A stretch of 64,000 nt of DNA from an uncultured Clostridium sp. (GTDB taxonomy: Bacteria > Bacillota > Clostridia > Lachnospirales > Lachnospiraceae): the NCBI GenBank assembly GCA_946498245.1, contig CAMMNN010000001.1:115710-179709 (forward strand), given 5' to 3'. Position numbers and translations under genes: made by a program. Shown in pieces: positions 1 to 8,158 of this stretch (position 1 is its first letter; each line of letters begins with the position of its first letter). The notes under the pieces are model-generated. The model saw only the letters and a list, made by a program, of their open reading frames with translations, was not told the origin of the DNA and did no database searches.

Positions 1-1
1 T

Positions 2-1300
2 CCTGCGCTTTATAACCGGTATCTCCAATTGGGGATCCTGCTGGTTGTAATCAATTTTACAGTTATCTTTTTTACAGACGGATATAAGGACGTTCTCCGC
101 AGAGGCTATTTAAAGGAAATGATAGCAGTGGCCCGTCAGATGGCGGCGATTTTCGTTCTGGAAGTCCTTTTCCTTTTCGCCTTTCAGCTTAGTAATCTCT
201 ATTCCCGGTGGATCCTTTTCGCCACATTTTTCCTGGGAATCCTTTTGATGTACGGAGAACGCCTCCTGATTAAACGCTATCTGAAAATGCGTTTTGATCA
301 GAACAAATATGCCAGAAATCTCATGGTCATTGCCACAGAGGAGCAGGCAAAGGTGCTGGTGGAGCGGCTGACTTCCCAATCCCTGACCATCTTTAAGATC
401 GTAGGCCTTGCCGTGACAGACAAAGATTTGAGGGGAAAGGAGATTTTGGGCGTTTCCGTAACCTCCTCCAAAGACGATTTTATGGAATACGCAGGCTCCC
501 ATGTAGTAGACGAGATTTTAGTCAGCGTCCCCGAGGATCCCAAATACGAGGAGCAGTTGGCAAAAATGTTTTTATCCATCGGCCTTGTGGTCCATATTTA
601 TATGGAGCAGTATTTCTATAATCTGCCAAACCGGGAACAGGAGCAAATCAGCAATATTAACGTCCTTACCTGTTTTAACCGTCAAATCACTATGGGTACG
701 GCTTTCTGCAAACGGTTAATGGACATAGCCGGGGGTCTGGTGGGGACTCTGTTAGCTGTGCTGATAGGAATTATAATCGGCCCTCTTATCTATATGAAAT
801 CCCCCGGCCCCATTATTTTCTCCCAGATCAGGGTGGGGAGAAACGGCCGCAAATTCCGTATTTACAAATTCCGCTCCATGTATCTGGACGCAGAGGAGAG
901 AAAAAAGGAGCTGGAGAGCCGCAATAAAATGAAGGGGAATATGTTTAAAATCGACGACGATCCCAGGATTATCCCGGGAATCGGCAAATTTATCCGAAAG
1001 ACGAGTTTAGACGAATTTCCACAGTTTTTTAACGTTTTAAAAGGCGATATGAGCCTGGTGGGAACCAGACCGCCTACGGTAGACGAGTATGAGAAATACA
1101 GCTTTTACCAAAACAAACGGCTGGCCATGAAGCCAGGGATTACCGGAGTCTGGCAGATAAGCGGAAGAAGCGACATAACGGATTTTGACGAAGTAGTACG
1201 GATGGACAGCGAATACATAGACGACTGGAGCGTTGAAAAGGATATTAAAATCGTTTTAAAAACGGTTCTTCTGATGTTTACAGGAAAGGGAAGCGTCTGA
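2..1300 (+). CDS. Polyprenyl glycosylphosphotransferase, 5'-truncated by window
   Basis: Membrane enzyme that transfers a sugar-1-phosphate from a nucleotide sugar to undecaprenyl phosphate, the first step in building an exopolysaccharide or capsule unit. The frame is open to the window edge, so the start and the first membrane helices are missing; the TTG at 29 is only the first possible internal start. Hydrophobic helices come first, then a CoA-binding-like middle domain. The C-terminal bacterial sugar transferase domain begins with a membrane helix and carries the conserved KSPGPIIFSQIRVGRNGR, YKFRSM, TSLDEFPQFFNVLKGDMSLVG and KPGITGVWQISGR stretches. The stop overlaps the next ATG by one base (TGATG), so the two genes are translationally coupled. 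The sugar substrate cannot be told. Confidence 0.9.
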   Translation, partial: PALYNRYLQLGILLVVINFTVIFFTDGYKDVLRRGYLKEMIAVARQMAAIFVLEVLFLFAFQLSNLYSRWILFATFFLGILLMYGERLLIKRYLKMRFDQNKYARNLMVIATEEQAKVLVERLTSQSLTIFKIVGLAVTDKDLRGKEILGVSVTSSKDDFMEYAGSHVVDEILVSVPEDPKYEEQLAKMFLSIGLVVHIYMEQYFYNLPNREQEQISNINVLTCFNRQITMGTAFCKRLMDIAGGLVGTLLAVLIGIIIGPLIYMKSPGPIIFSQIRVGRNGRKFRIYKFRSMYLDAEERKKELESRNKMKGNMFKIDDDPRIIPGIGKFIRKTSLDEFPQFFNVLKGDMSLVGTRPPTVDEYEKYSFYQNKRLAMKPGITGVWQISGRSDITDFDEVVRMDSEYIDDWSVEKDIKIVLKTVLLMFTGKGSV

Positions 1301-2142
1301 TGGAAAATAAACTTTTTGCCGATTACCATGTGCATACGGAATTTAGCGACGATTCCGTTTATCCAATGGAAAGGGTCATAGAAGATGCCATAGCCATGGG
1401 AATGGACGAAATCTGCATAACGGATCACGTAGACTATGGGATCAAATTAGACTGGGACTGCGGGAAGGAAATCCAATACCGAAACGGAGCGCCTCTGGCC
1501 AACGTGGATTATCCGAGATATTTTGAAAAAATTGCCAAGATGAAAGGTTTATACGGGGATCAGATCCGGATACGGACAGGCCTTGAAATGGGAATCCAGA
1601 AGCACACTGTCCCGCAGTTTCGCTCCCTCTATAAACGGTACGCCTTTGATTTTATTATCCTGTCCATTCACCAGGTGGACGACCAGGAGTTTTGGACACA
1701 GGAGTTCCAAAGGGGAAAGACCCAGGAGGAATACCAGAGGCGGTATTATGAGGAAATGCTGGAAGTAGTCAGGGAGTATAAAGACTACAGCGTATTGGGC
1801 CATATGGATCTCATTGCCCGGTACGATAAAAAGGGGCCCTATCCCTTTTCCAAAATACAACCCTGGATTAAGGAAATCTTAGAAGTGGTAATCGCCGACG
1901 GAAAGGGGATTGAAGTCAACACCTCATCTGAAAGGTACGGCCTTTCCGACACGACGCCGTGTGAGGAAATATTAAAACAATACCGGGAGATGGGAGGAAC
2001 AATTGTCACCATAGGCAGCGACAGCCACAGTCCGGAGCATCTGGGAACCTATATCAAAGAAGGGAAAGAGATGTTAAAAAAGCTGGGCTATAAACAGTTC
2101 TGCACATATGAAAATATGGAACCTATATTCTATGATTTATAA
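1300..2142 (+). CDS. PHP-domain histidinol-phosphatase, HisJ family
   Basis: Predicted to hydrolyse histidinol phosphate to histidinol in histidine synthesis. The 280-residue length fits the HisJ/HisK PHP family. Metal-binding PHP motifs are visible: DYHVHTEFSDDS near the N-terminus, ITDHVD, LGHMDLIARYD in the middle and GSDSHSPEHLG near the end. It overlaps the sugar transferase gene by one base. No his genes lie nearby. PHP phosphatases also serve as tyrosine phosphatases in capsule loci (YwqE/CpsB), and the sugar transferase neighbour keeps that open, but the overall sequence reads as HisJ-like. Confidence 0.8.
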   Translation: MENKLFADYHVHTEFSDDSVYPMERVIEDAIAMGMDEICITDHVDYGIKLDWDCGKEIQYRNGAPLANVDYPRYFEKIAKMKGLYGDQIRIRTGLEMGIQKHTVPQFRSLYKRYAFDFIILSIHQVDDQEFWTQEFQRGKTQEEYQRRYYEEMLEVVREYKDYSVLGHMDLIARYDKKGPYPFSKIQPWIKEILEVVIADGKGIEVNTSSERYGLSDTTPCEEILKQYREMGGTIVTIGSDSHSPEHLGTYIKEGKEMLKKLGYKQFCTYENMEPIFYDL

Positions 2143-2157
2143 AATGAATAATTTTTA

Positions 2158-2182
2158 GGAGTGGTCTGTTGGGGGCCACTCC
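2158..2182 (+). terminator. Hairpin after the phosphatase gene
   Basis: GGAGTGG (2158-2164) pairs with CCACTCC (2176-2182), followed by a short T-rich run (TACTTTTATG). It lies 16 bases after the phosphatase stop and probably ends the upstream transcript. Confidence 0.5.
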
Positions 2183-2183
2183 T

Positions 2184-2226
2184 ACTTTTATGTAACAGGA
2201 AACAGTGCTCCCTGTTACATAAAAGT
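2184..2226. repeat. 16-bp perfect inverted repeat upstream of spo0A
   Basis: ACTTTTATGTAACAGG (2184-2199) is exactly complementary to 2211-2226 across an 11-base spacer. It follows the phosphatase terminator and precedes the spo0A promoter. It can fold in RNA from either strand: a second terminator, or a regulator site. Confidence 0.55.
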
Positions 2227-2253
2227 TTTCGGCAAAAGGCGCACTCTTTTTAA

Positions 2254-2260
2254 TGTCGAA
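2254..2260 (+). promoter_or_regulatory. 0A box (Spo0A binding site) upstream of spo0A
   Basis: TGTCGAA, the core of the known Spo0A box, occurs as TAATGTCGAAAC about 20 bases upstream of the -35 hexamer of the spo0A promoter. This suggests self-regulation by Spo0A~P. Confidence 0.6.
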
Positions 2261-2278
2261 ACTTGCGGTTGAATCTCG

Positions 2279-2308
2279 TTGCGAAGGGGAAAAATACGAG
2301 GCTATAAT
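2279..2308 (+). promoter_or_regulatory. SigA-type promoter of spo0A
   Basis: TTGCGA (2279-2284), an 18-base spacer, then a perfect TATAAT (2303-2308). Transcription would start near 2315, downstream of the first in-frame ATG at 2311, which supports the ATG at 2365 as the real start. Confidence 0.65.
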
Positions 2309-2364
2309 ACATGGTACAGCACAAAACGCTGGAAATGTTTAAAAACGAGGAGGAGAGTTTTCAC

Positions 2365-3171
2365 ATGGCAGAGTTAAACGTGGCGATTGCAGATGATAAC
2401 CCGCAGACTTTGGGTCTGCTGCAGGATATTGTAGAGGGAGAAGAGGGGTTCCATGTAGTCGGCAAGGCGGATAATGGCGAAGATGCCTATTCCATGATTG
2501 TCAAAACAAACCCGGATATTGTGCTCCTGGATGTGATTATGCCGAGACTTGACGGAATTTCCGTGATGGAAAAGGTAAAACGGAACCGTTCCATGGAGAA
2601 AATGCCGTATTTTATTATGATAACGGCAGCGGGAAGCGAAAACGTGACGGCAGATGCCTTCCGCATGGGAGCCAGCTACTACATTATGAAACCCTTCAAC
2701 CGGGAGATTATTGTGGATAAGATACGAAGGATTGGAAAGGGAACGCCGGGGCTCCCGGAAGCCGCCGAGATCAAGCGGGTTCAGCCTTATATTGACAAAG
2801 CCGAATATATGAAACAGAATCTGGAAAATGATGTAACCCACATTCTTCATGAAATCGGGATTCCGGCGCATATTAAAGGGTACCAGTACCTAAGAGATGC
2901 TATTATCATTTCTGTGGAAGACCATGAGATGCTGACTTCAGTGACTAAGATTTTGTATCCTACCATTGCAAAACGGCATCAAACGACGCCCAGCCGGGTA
3001 GAAAGAGCTATCCGCCATGCTATTGAAGTGGCGTGGAGCCGGGGAAAGATGGATACCATTAACGAACTCTTCGGATATACGGTCAGCAATGGAAAAGGAA
3101 AGCCTACCAATTCCGAATTTATTGCTTTAATTGCGGATAAAATCCGTCTGGATTACAAACGAATTTCATAA
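2365..3171 (+). CDS. spo0A: Sporulation master regulator Spo0A
   Basis: Phosphorelay response regulator that switches on entry into sporulation. The 268-residue product has an N-terminal receiver domain (acidic pair in IADDN, phospho-acceptor Asp in [13 protein letters not shown], Lys in MKPFN) and a C-terminal Spo0A DNA-binding domain with the near-invariant [17 protein letters not shown] and [15 protein letters not shown]. The start at 2365 was chosen because AGGAGG sits 7-12 bases upstream and because the promoter -10 overlaps the earlier ATG. A 0A box lies upstream. The gene implies a spore-forming Firmicute. No spoIVB is adjacent. Confidence 0.97.
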   Translation: MAELNVAIADDNPQTLGLLQDIVEGEEGFHVVGKADNGEDAYSMIVKTNPDIVLLDVIMPRLDGISVMEKVKRNRSMEKMPYFIMITAAGSENVTADAFRMGASYYIMKPFNREIIVDKIRRIGKGTPGLPEAAEIKRVQPYIDKAEYMKQNLENDVTHILHEIGIPAHIKGYQYLRDAIIISVEDHEMLTSVTKILYPTIAKRHQTTPSRVERAIRHAIEVAWSRGKMDTINELFGYTVSNGKGKPTNSEFIALIADKIRLDYKRIS

Positions 3172-3269
3172 AAATTACAGATAAGACTTCCTAAAACCTG
3201 AAAAATATTGTATACTGTTAATAATTGAGCATAGCCCAAAGCGAACTATAAGGTTAGGGAGGTTTTTTC

Positions 3270-4715
3270 ATGAAAAAGATATTATTTGTGGCCTCGGAAG
3301 CGGTTCCGTTTATCAAAACAGGAGGTCTTGCAGATGTAGTAGGATCACTGCCGAAATGTTTTGACAAACAGTATTTTGACGTCCGTGTAATGATTCCCAA
3401 ATATCTGTGTATCAAGGAAGAATGGCGCAACCAGATGACCTATGTAAACCATTTTTATATGGACTACCTGGGACAGAGCAAGTACGTTGGAATTATGCAG
3501 TATGTCCATGAGGGCGTGACGTTTTACTTTATTGACAATGAAGGGTATTTCTGCGGGGACAAGCCTTACGGCGACTGGTATCACGACCTGGAAAAATTTG
3601 CGTTCTTCTCTAAAGCAGCCTTATCCGCCCTGCCGGTAATCGGCTGGCAGCCGGATGTGGTTCACTGCCACGACTGGCAGACGGGATTAATCCCTGTTCA
3701 TTTGAAGGATCGGTTCCATGAGGGAGAATTTTTCCGGAACATGAAATCCGTTATTACCATCCACAACCTGAAATTCCAGGGCGTATGGGATGTAAAGACG
3801 ATTCAGAGATTTTCAGGACTTCCGGACTACTACTTCACTCCGGATAAATTAGAGGCCTATAAAGACGGCAATATGTTAAAGGGCGGCATTGTTTACGCCG
3901 ACGCCATTACCACTGTAAGCAATACCTATGCGGAAGAAATCAAGATGCCCTTCTACGGCGAAGGTCTGGACGGCCTGATGCGGGCCAGAGCAGGCAGCCT
4001 GAGAGGTATTGTAAACGGTATTGATTATGACGAGTTTAATCCGGAAACGGATACCTATATCGTCCAGAAATACAATGCAAAGAACTTCCGGAAGGAAAAG
4101 GCCAAAAATAAAGTGGCTCTTCAGGAAGAACTGGGACTGGTACGGGATCCCGGCAAATTTATGATCGGTATTGTCTCCCGCCTTACGGATCAGAAGGGCC
4201 TGGATTTGATCCAGTGCGTAATGGACGAAATCTGCAGCGACGACCTGCAGTTTGTGGTTTTGGGAACCGGCGATGAGCGCTATGAGAATATGTTCCGCCA
4301 TTACGATTGGAAGTACAACGACAGGGTATCCGCTAATATTTACTATTCAAATCCTATGTCCCACAAGATTTACGCCGCCTGCGACGCGTATCTGATGCCG
4401 TCCCTCTTTGAACCCTGCGGACTGAGCCAGCTCATTGCTTTGCGCTACGGCACAGTGCCTGTTGTCCGGGAAACAGGCGGACTGAAAGACACGGTAGAAC
4501 CTTACAATGAATACGAGGGAACCGGAACAGGATTTTCCTTTGCAAATTACAATGCGCACGAAATGTTAGGCAGCATTCAGTATGCGAAGTACGTATACTA
4601 CAATAAGAAACGGGAGTGGAATAAGATCATTGACCGGGGAATGGCCAGAGACTATTCCTGGCATACATCGGCTCTGAAATACCAGGAGCTGTATGACTGG
4701 CTGATCGGTTATTAA
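3270..4715 (+). CDS. glgA: Glycogen synthase GlgA
   Basis: GT5 glycosyltransferase that adds glucose from ADP-glucose to the non-reducing end of alpha-1,4-glucan. The 481-residue length is normal. The N-terminal KTGGLADVVGSLPK is the ADP-glucose binding loop. The C-terminal domain carries SRLTDQKGLDL and the EPCGLSQLIALRYGT donor-site motif. GGGAGG precedes the ATG by about 8 bases. No glgB, glgC or glgP is adjacent, so the gene stands alone here; TATACT at 3211-3216 may be its -10. Many spore-forming Clostridia store glycogen before sporulation, so its place next to spo0A is suggestive only. Confidence 0.95.
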   Translation: MKKILFVASEAVPFIKTGGLADVVGSLPKCFDKQYFDVRVMIPKYLCIKEEWRNQMTYVNHFYMDYLGQSKYVGIMQYVHEGVTFYFIDNEGYFCGDKPYGDWYHDLEKFAFFSKAALSALPVIGWQPDVVHCHDWQTGLIPVHLKDRFHEGEFFRNMKSVITIHNLKFQGVWDVKTIQRFSGLPDYYFTPDKLEAYKDGNMLKGGIVYADAITTVSNTYAEEIKMPFYGEGLDGLMRARAGSLRGIVNGIDYDEFNPETDTYIVQKYNAKNFRKEKAKNKVALQEELGLVRDPGKFMIGIVSRLTDQKGLDLIQCVMDEICSDDLQFVVLGTGDERYENMFRHYDWKYNDRVSANIYYSNPMSHKIYAACDAYLMPSLFEPCGLSQLIALRYGTVPVVRETGGLKDTVEPYNEYEGTGTGFSFANYNAHEMLGSIQYAKYVYYNKKREWNKIIDRGMARDYSWHTSALKYQELYDWLIGY

Positions 4716-4742
4716 TGGACTGATAATGAAGAGAAACGAACA

Positions 4743-4785
4743 GGGGCTGTTGCAAATTGCCGGACAGGTGTACTGCAATAGCCCC
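4743..4785 (+). terminator. Long hairpin after glgA
   Basis: GGGGCTGTTGCA (4743-4754) pairs over 12 positions (one G-U) with TGCAATAGCCCC (4774-4785). It begins 28 bases after the glgA stop. The following bases (GGTTCTGTC) are not a clean T run, so it may be an inefficient terminator or an RNA-stability hairpin. Confidence 0.45.
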
Positions 4786-4811
4786 GGTTCTGTCTGGACA
4801 GAGGAGAATTT

Positions 4812-5288
4812 ATGGAGATTTGGAAGGAACTGACAGGTAATCAGGTGTTGATTAGTTCGGTCATTGGATGGATTATCGCCCAGGCTTTAAAAACCCTCAT
4901 TGATTTTTACCTGAATAAGAACTTTCATGTGGAGCGCCTTACTGGATCCGGGGGAATGCCCAGCTCCCACTCGGCTACGGTCTGCGCCCTGACTACATCG
5001 GCGGGGCTGTGCTACGGGCTGGGCTCCTTTGAGTTCGCCGTAAGCTTCGTTCTGGCCATGGTGGTAATGTACGACGCTATTGGAGTGCGGAGGGAAACAG
5101 GAAAGCAGGCAAAGCTGCTGAACTGGATTATGTCTGAAGATCCTCTCCGATTAAAAATCAATGAATTAAACGCGGAGTTTTTCCAGGAAACCCTGAAAGA
5201 ATATGTGGGCCATACGCCTTTGCAGGTAACGGCGGGGGCTATTTTAGGAATTGCCATTGCTTTAATAGCAGATCTGTTTTATATTTAA
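4812..5288 (+). CDS. Divergent PAP2-family membrane protein (DUF212/YuiD-like)
   Basis: A 158-residue integral membrane protein of the DUF212 family, a divergent relative of PAP2 lipid phosphatases. GGMPSSHSATVCAL near residue 47 matches the family's SSHS phosphatase-like signature, and YDAIGVRRETGKQA follows. About four membrane helices are visible, including a final one running to the C-terminus. The ATG is preceded by AGAGGAGAATTT. It could act on a lipid phosphate, but the substrate is unknown. It is followed closely by the maf gene and may head that operon. Confidence 0.82.
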   Translation: MEIWKELTGNQVLISSVIGWIIAQALKTLIDFYLNKNFHVERLTGSGGMPSSHSATVCALTTSAGLCYGLGSFEFAVSFVLAMVVMYDAIGVRRETGKQAKLLNWIMSEDPLRLKINELNAEFFQETLKEYVGHTPLQVTAGAILGIAIALIADLFYI

Positions 5289-5346
5289 GAGAGACGGCCC
5301 GGAAAAGGGCGGACAATGAAAATACTGGAAAATGAGAGTGAGCAGC

Positions 5347-6000
5347 ATGGAAAATCCAATAATTTTGGCCTCCGGCTCCCCCAGAAGAAGGGAGCTGTTA
5401 GGCCAAATCGGCTGGAAGCCGGAAGTGGTTCCCAGTTTGGCAGAAGAAGATACGAAAGAGAACGAACCGTGGAAGGTCGTAGAGAGCCTTTCCGCCCGGA
5501 AAGCAAAAGAGGTAGCCGAAAGATGCGTTAGACAAGGACTGTCCGCCGGTACCATAATTATCGGAGCAGATACCGTAGTGGCCGCCCAGGGCCGGATTTT
5601 GGGAAAGCCCGGGGACAAAGAAGAGGCAGAAGAGATGATTTCCCTTCTTCAAGGAAAAGTTCATCAGGTATACACAGGAGTTACCCTGATGGAATACCGG
5701 GGCCAGAAGGAGAATCAGGCGGATTTTGCGATAAAAACCTTTTCGGAGCGGACAGACGTGTGGGTCTATCCTATGACAGAGGAGGAGATCCGCGCCTATG
5801 CGAATACAGGAGAACCCATGGATAAAGCCGGAGCTTACGGGATCCAGGGACGGTTTGCCGCTTATATCGAAAAAATAAGCGGGGATTACAGCAACGTTGT
5901 AGGACTGCCTGTAGGCAGGGTTTATCAGGAAACGAAGCGGCTGAGGGAAGAGACTGAGGGCTGCGAAAGAATACAAAAAGGAGAGAAATCGGATGATTAA
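5347..6000 (+). CDS. maf: Maf-family nucleotide pyrophosphatase
   Basis: Maf proteins hydrolyse dTTP, UTP and modified NTPs, acting in nucleotide sanitation and linked to septum inhibition. PIILASGSPRRRELL at the N-terminus, IIGADTVV in the middle and SGDYSNVVGLPVGRVYQ near the end are the family signatures. The ATG at 5347 places ILASGSPRR at the usual distance from the start; an ATG at 5332 would add five residues. The tail is longer and more charged than in most Maf proteins. The 3' end overlaps the next gene by eight bases (ATGATTAA), giving a coupled operon. Confidence 0.92.
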   Translation: MENPIILASGSPRRRELLGQIGWKPEVVPSLAEEDTKENEPWKVVESLSARKAKEVAERCVRQGLSAGTIIIGADTVVAAQGRILGKPGDKEEAEEMISLLQGKVHQVYTGVTLMEYRGQKENQADFAIKTFSERTDVWVYPMTEEEIRAYANTGEPMDKAGAYGIQGRFAAYIEKISGDYSNVVGLPVGRVYQETKRLREETEGCERIQKGEKSDD

Positions 6001-6775
6001 ACTGATTGCTTCTGACATTGACGGTACCCTGGTGCCGGACGGGGCCGGGGAGATTAACCCTGAAATATATGAGGAAATCCTGAGACTGAGGGGAAAAGGC
6101 ATACAGTTTGCCGCCGCCAGCGGACGGCAGTGGGTCAGCATAGAAAGACTCTTTGAACCCATTAAAGAAAAAATTTTTTATATTTCGGATAATGGAGCTT
6201 ACATCGGCTGCCACCCCAGAAACCTGTTTTTGACATCCATTGACCGCAATGTGGTAATGGAAATGATAGATGATGTGCGGAAAATGCCGGATCTGGATAT
6301 TATGGTCAGCGGGGCCAACGTCGTTTATCTGGAAACGGACAATGACGAGTTTTGCCGCTGGCTGACAGACAGCTACCGCTTCCAGGTGAAGCAGGTAAAG
6401 GATCTGAAAGCGGTGGAGGATCGTTTTATCAAAGTGTCGGTTTATAAAAAGAGCAATGTAGAGGAAGCGGCCAGAAGCATCCGGGAAAAATATCAGGATC
6501 GCTTAAAGATCACCATTGCCGGCGATATGTGGATGGATTGCATGGCGGAGAGCGTTAATAAGGGTCAGGCTATCCGGACGCTCCAGGAGTGTCTGGAAAT
6601 CCGGCCGGAAGAAACCATGGCTTTTGGGGATCAATTAAACGATATTGAGATGCTGGACAGGGCTTATTATAGCTTTGCCATTGGAAATGCCAGACCGGAA
6701 GTAAAAAAAGCGGCCAGATTTCAGGCGGATACCAATGTCAATGACGGGGTTTTAAAAATCCTGCGCCTTTTATAA
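5993..6775 (+). CDS. Cof-type HAD-IIB phosphatase
   Basis: Haloacid dehalogenase-type sugar phosphatase of the Cof family, 260 residues. The nucleophile motif ASDIDGTLVPDG is at residues 6-17. The FAAASGRQ motif carries the second HAD element, and the C-terminal MAFGDQLNDIEML gives the metal-binding acidic residues. The cap between them is of the C2B type. Likely substrates are small phosphorylated sugars or cofactors such as PLP or FMN precursors; the sequence does not say which. It overlaps the maf stop, with GGAGAGAAATCGG as the ribosome site. Confidence 0.88.
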   Translation: MIKLIASDIDGTLVPDGAGEINPEIYEEILRLRGKGIQFAAASGRQWVSIERLFEPIKEKIFYISDNGAYIGCHPRNLFLTSIDRNVVMEMIDDVRKMPDLDIMVSGANVVYLETDNDEFCRWLTDSYRFQVKQVKDLKAVEDRFIKVSVYKKSNVEEAARSIREKYQDRLKITIAGDMWMDCMAESVNKGQAIRTLQECLEIRPEETMAFGDQLNDIEMLDRAYYSFAIGNARPEVKKAARFQADTNVNDGVLKILRLL

Positions 6776-6793
6776 AACCGGGAGGCGCGGATT

Positions 6794-7777
6794 ATGAGAG
6801 CAGTAAGGGGAGAACAGCGTTTCTTCAGATGGATTTTAGGACTGCTGTGTCTGCTCTTCCTTTTAGGAACCGCCGGATGCGGGAGCCAGACGGGAGAGGC
6901 TGGATTGGAAGAAGAAAAAGGCTATACCCTTCCGGAAATCATGGCCATTGCCGCAACAGAAAGAAACCGGTATGAGAGCGTGTATACGGAACAGATATGG
7001 GCCGTGGAAGTGGACAGTTCCGGAGACACTATAGAAGATATGCTTTTGGAACAGATCCGGACATTTCTGGAGGATTTGGAAACTATGAATCAGTTGGCCC
7101 AGTCCAGGGGTATTCAGCTTTCCGCCTCTGAAACGGACAGCCTTTACCGGTTGGCGGCAGAGTATTACGGATCCCTGACAGAAGGGGATTTGGCCTATAT
7201 GGGGATTTCCCAGGATGAGGTCCGGACTTTATATGAACGGTATTATCTGGCCAACAAGCTGGTAAATGAACTGACAAAGGATACGGATCTGGAAATCAGC
7301 GACAGCGAGGCCAAAGTCATTGACATACAGCAGATTGTCCTGGATTCCCAGGCGGAGGCGGAAACTGCATACAGCCTTGCGGCAGCGGAGGGGGCGGATT
7401 TTGCCGCCATTGCCAAAGAGTATTCCTCCGGCGGGGAAACAGAGCTGTCCCTGGGCCGGGGAGAGGCTGACAGCGCCTATGAGGAAGCGGCCTTTTCTTT
7501 GGAAGAAGGGGAAATCAGCCGTATTATAGAATCAGAGGGAAAGTACTATATTATAAAGTGCATTAACCCATACAATGAGGAAGAAACCCTCAGACGAAAG
7601 AATCAACTGTCTTTAGACAGAAAAGAGCAGGCATTTCGGGCCATTTATGATGAGTTTAAGGCTGAAAACCCGGTGGAAATTCCGGACAGCCTTTGGAGCC
7701 AGGTCAGCTTTGACGGCGGAGAAGACTGCCGGACCACCAACTTTTTTGACTTGTATCAGGAATATTTCCCGGATTAG
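6794..7777 (+). CDS. PrsA/SurA-like peptidyl-prolyl isomerase lipoprotein
   Basis: Predicted extracellular foldase anchored as a lipoprotein. The N-terminus has a charged start, a hydrophobic core and a lipobox LGTAGC with the lipidated Cys near residue 29. A helical SurA-N-like segment follows. Around residues 175-255 is a parvulin-type domain (IQQIVLDSQAEAETAYSL, FAAIAKEYSSGG, ISRIIESEGKYYIIKC). The 327-residue length suits a PrsA-type protein. It lies 18 bases after the HAD gene and just before a small membrane-protein gene. The parvulin part is divergent, so isomerase activity is not certain. Confidence 0.8.
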   Translation: MRAVRGEQRFFRWILGLLCLLFLLGTAGCGSQTGEAGLEEEKGYTLPEIMAIAATERNRYESVYTEQIWAVEVDSSGDTIEDMLLEQIRTFLEDLETMNQLAQSRGIQLSASETDSLYRLAAEYYGSLTEGDLAYMGISQDEVRTLYERYYLANKLVNELTKDTDLEISDSEAKVIDIQQIVLDSQAEAETAYSLAAAEGADFAAIAKEYSSGGETELSLGRGEADSAYEEAAFSLEEGEISRIIESEGKYYIIKCINPYNEEETLRRKNQLSLDRKEQAFRAIYDEFKAENPVEIPDSLWSQVSFDGGEDCRTTNFFDLYQEYFPD

Positions 7778-7803
7778 CGTGACAGGAAAAGGAGAGATAA
7801 ACC

Positions 7804-8091
7804 ATGGAACAGAAGCAGCGCCCAAGGGAGGCCGTCACCAAAACACCGGCCATAGAAGGATCCCGGCCCCGACCCAGAAGCAGGGGGAGGAAACAGCGGC
7901 GGCGCTCCAATCCGCTAAAGGTGCTTTTGCTGCTTCTCCTTTGCGTTATTTTGGCGGGAGCAGGATGGGGAGCGGTCCGATTGGGACAATCTCTCATAAG
8001 TCAGGAGGAAACGCCGGCTGCAGAAACTTCCAGGGACGTAATTGTGGAAACACTGCCCCAGGAGGGAGCGGAAGATTTCATAGGAAACTAA
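7804..8091 (+). CDS. Small single-pass membrane protein
   Basis: A 95-residue protein with no recognised family. The N-terminal third is very basic ([14 protein letters not shown]). A single hydrophobic helix follows at about residues 40-62 ([21 protein letters not shown]), then a short acidic tail. The topology is probably cytoplasmic N-terminus and outside C-terminus. AAAGGAGAGATAAACC precedes the ATG, 27 bases after the foldase stop, so it shares that operon. A longer overlapping frame (7647-8144) was rejected because it lacks a membrane segment and a ribosome site. Confidence 0.65.
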   Translation: MEQKQRPREAVTKTPAIEGSRPRPRSRGRKQRRRSNPLKVLLLLLLCVILAGAGWGAVRLGQSLISQEETPAAETSRDVIVETLPQEGAEDFIGN

Positions 8092-8158
8092 CGGGTCTTG
8101 CCCTTTTTTTCTCCTTGTGCTATACTGGAAACCAATTGAAATGATGGAGGAATCAGGA

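Noticed and set aside
1300..2142. Reading the PHP protein as a CpsB/YwqE tyrosine phosphatase
   Set aside because: The capsule-locus neighbour makes it tempting, but the motif pattern and length fit the HisJ group better.
5398..6162. 254-residue minus-strand frame over maf and the HAD gene
   Set aside because: Antisense to two genes with strong family motifs; no family match or ribosome site.
7647..8144. 165-residue + frame over the foldase end and small membrane protein
   Set aside because: No ribosome site, basic low-complexity product, and it conflicts with two better-supported genes.
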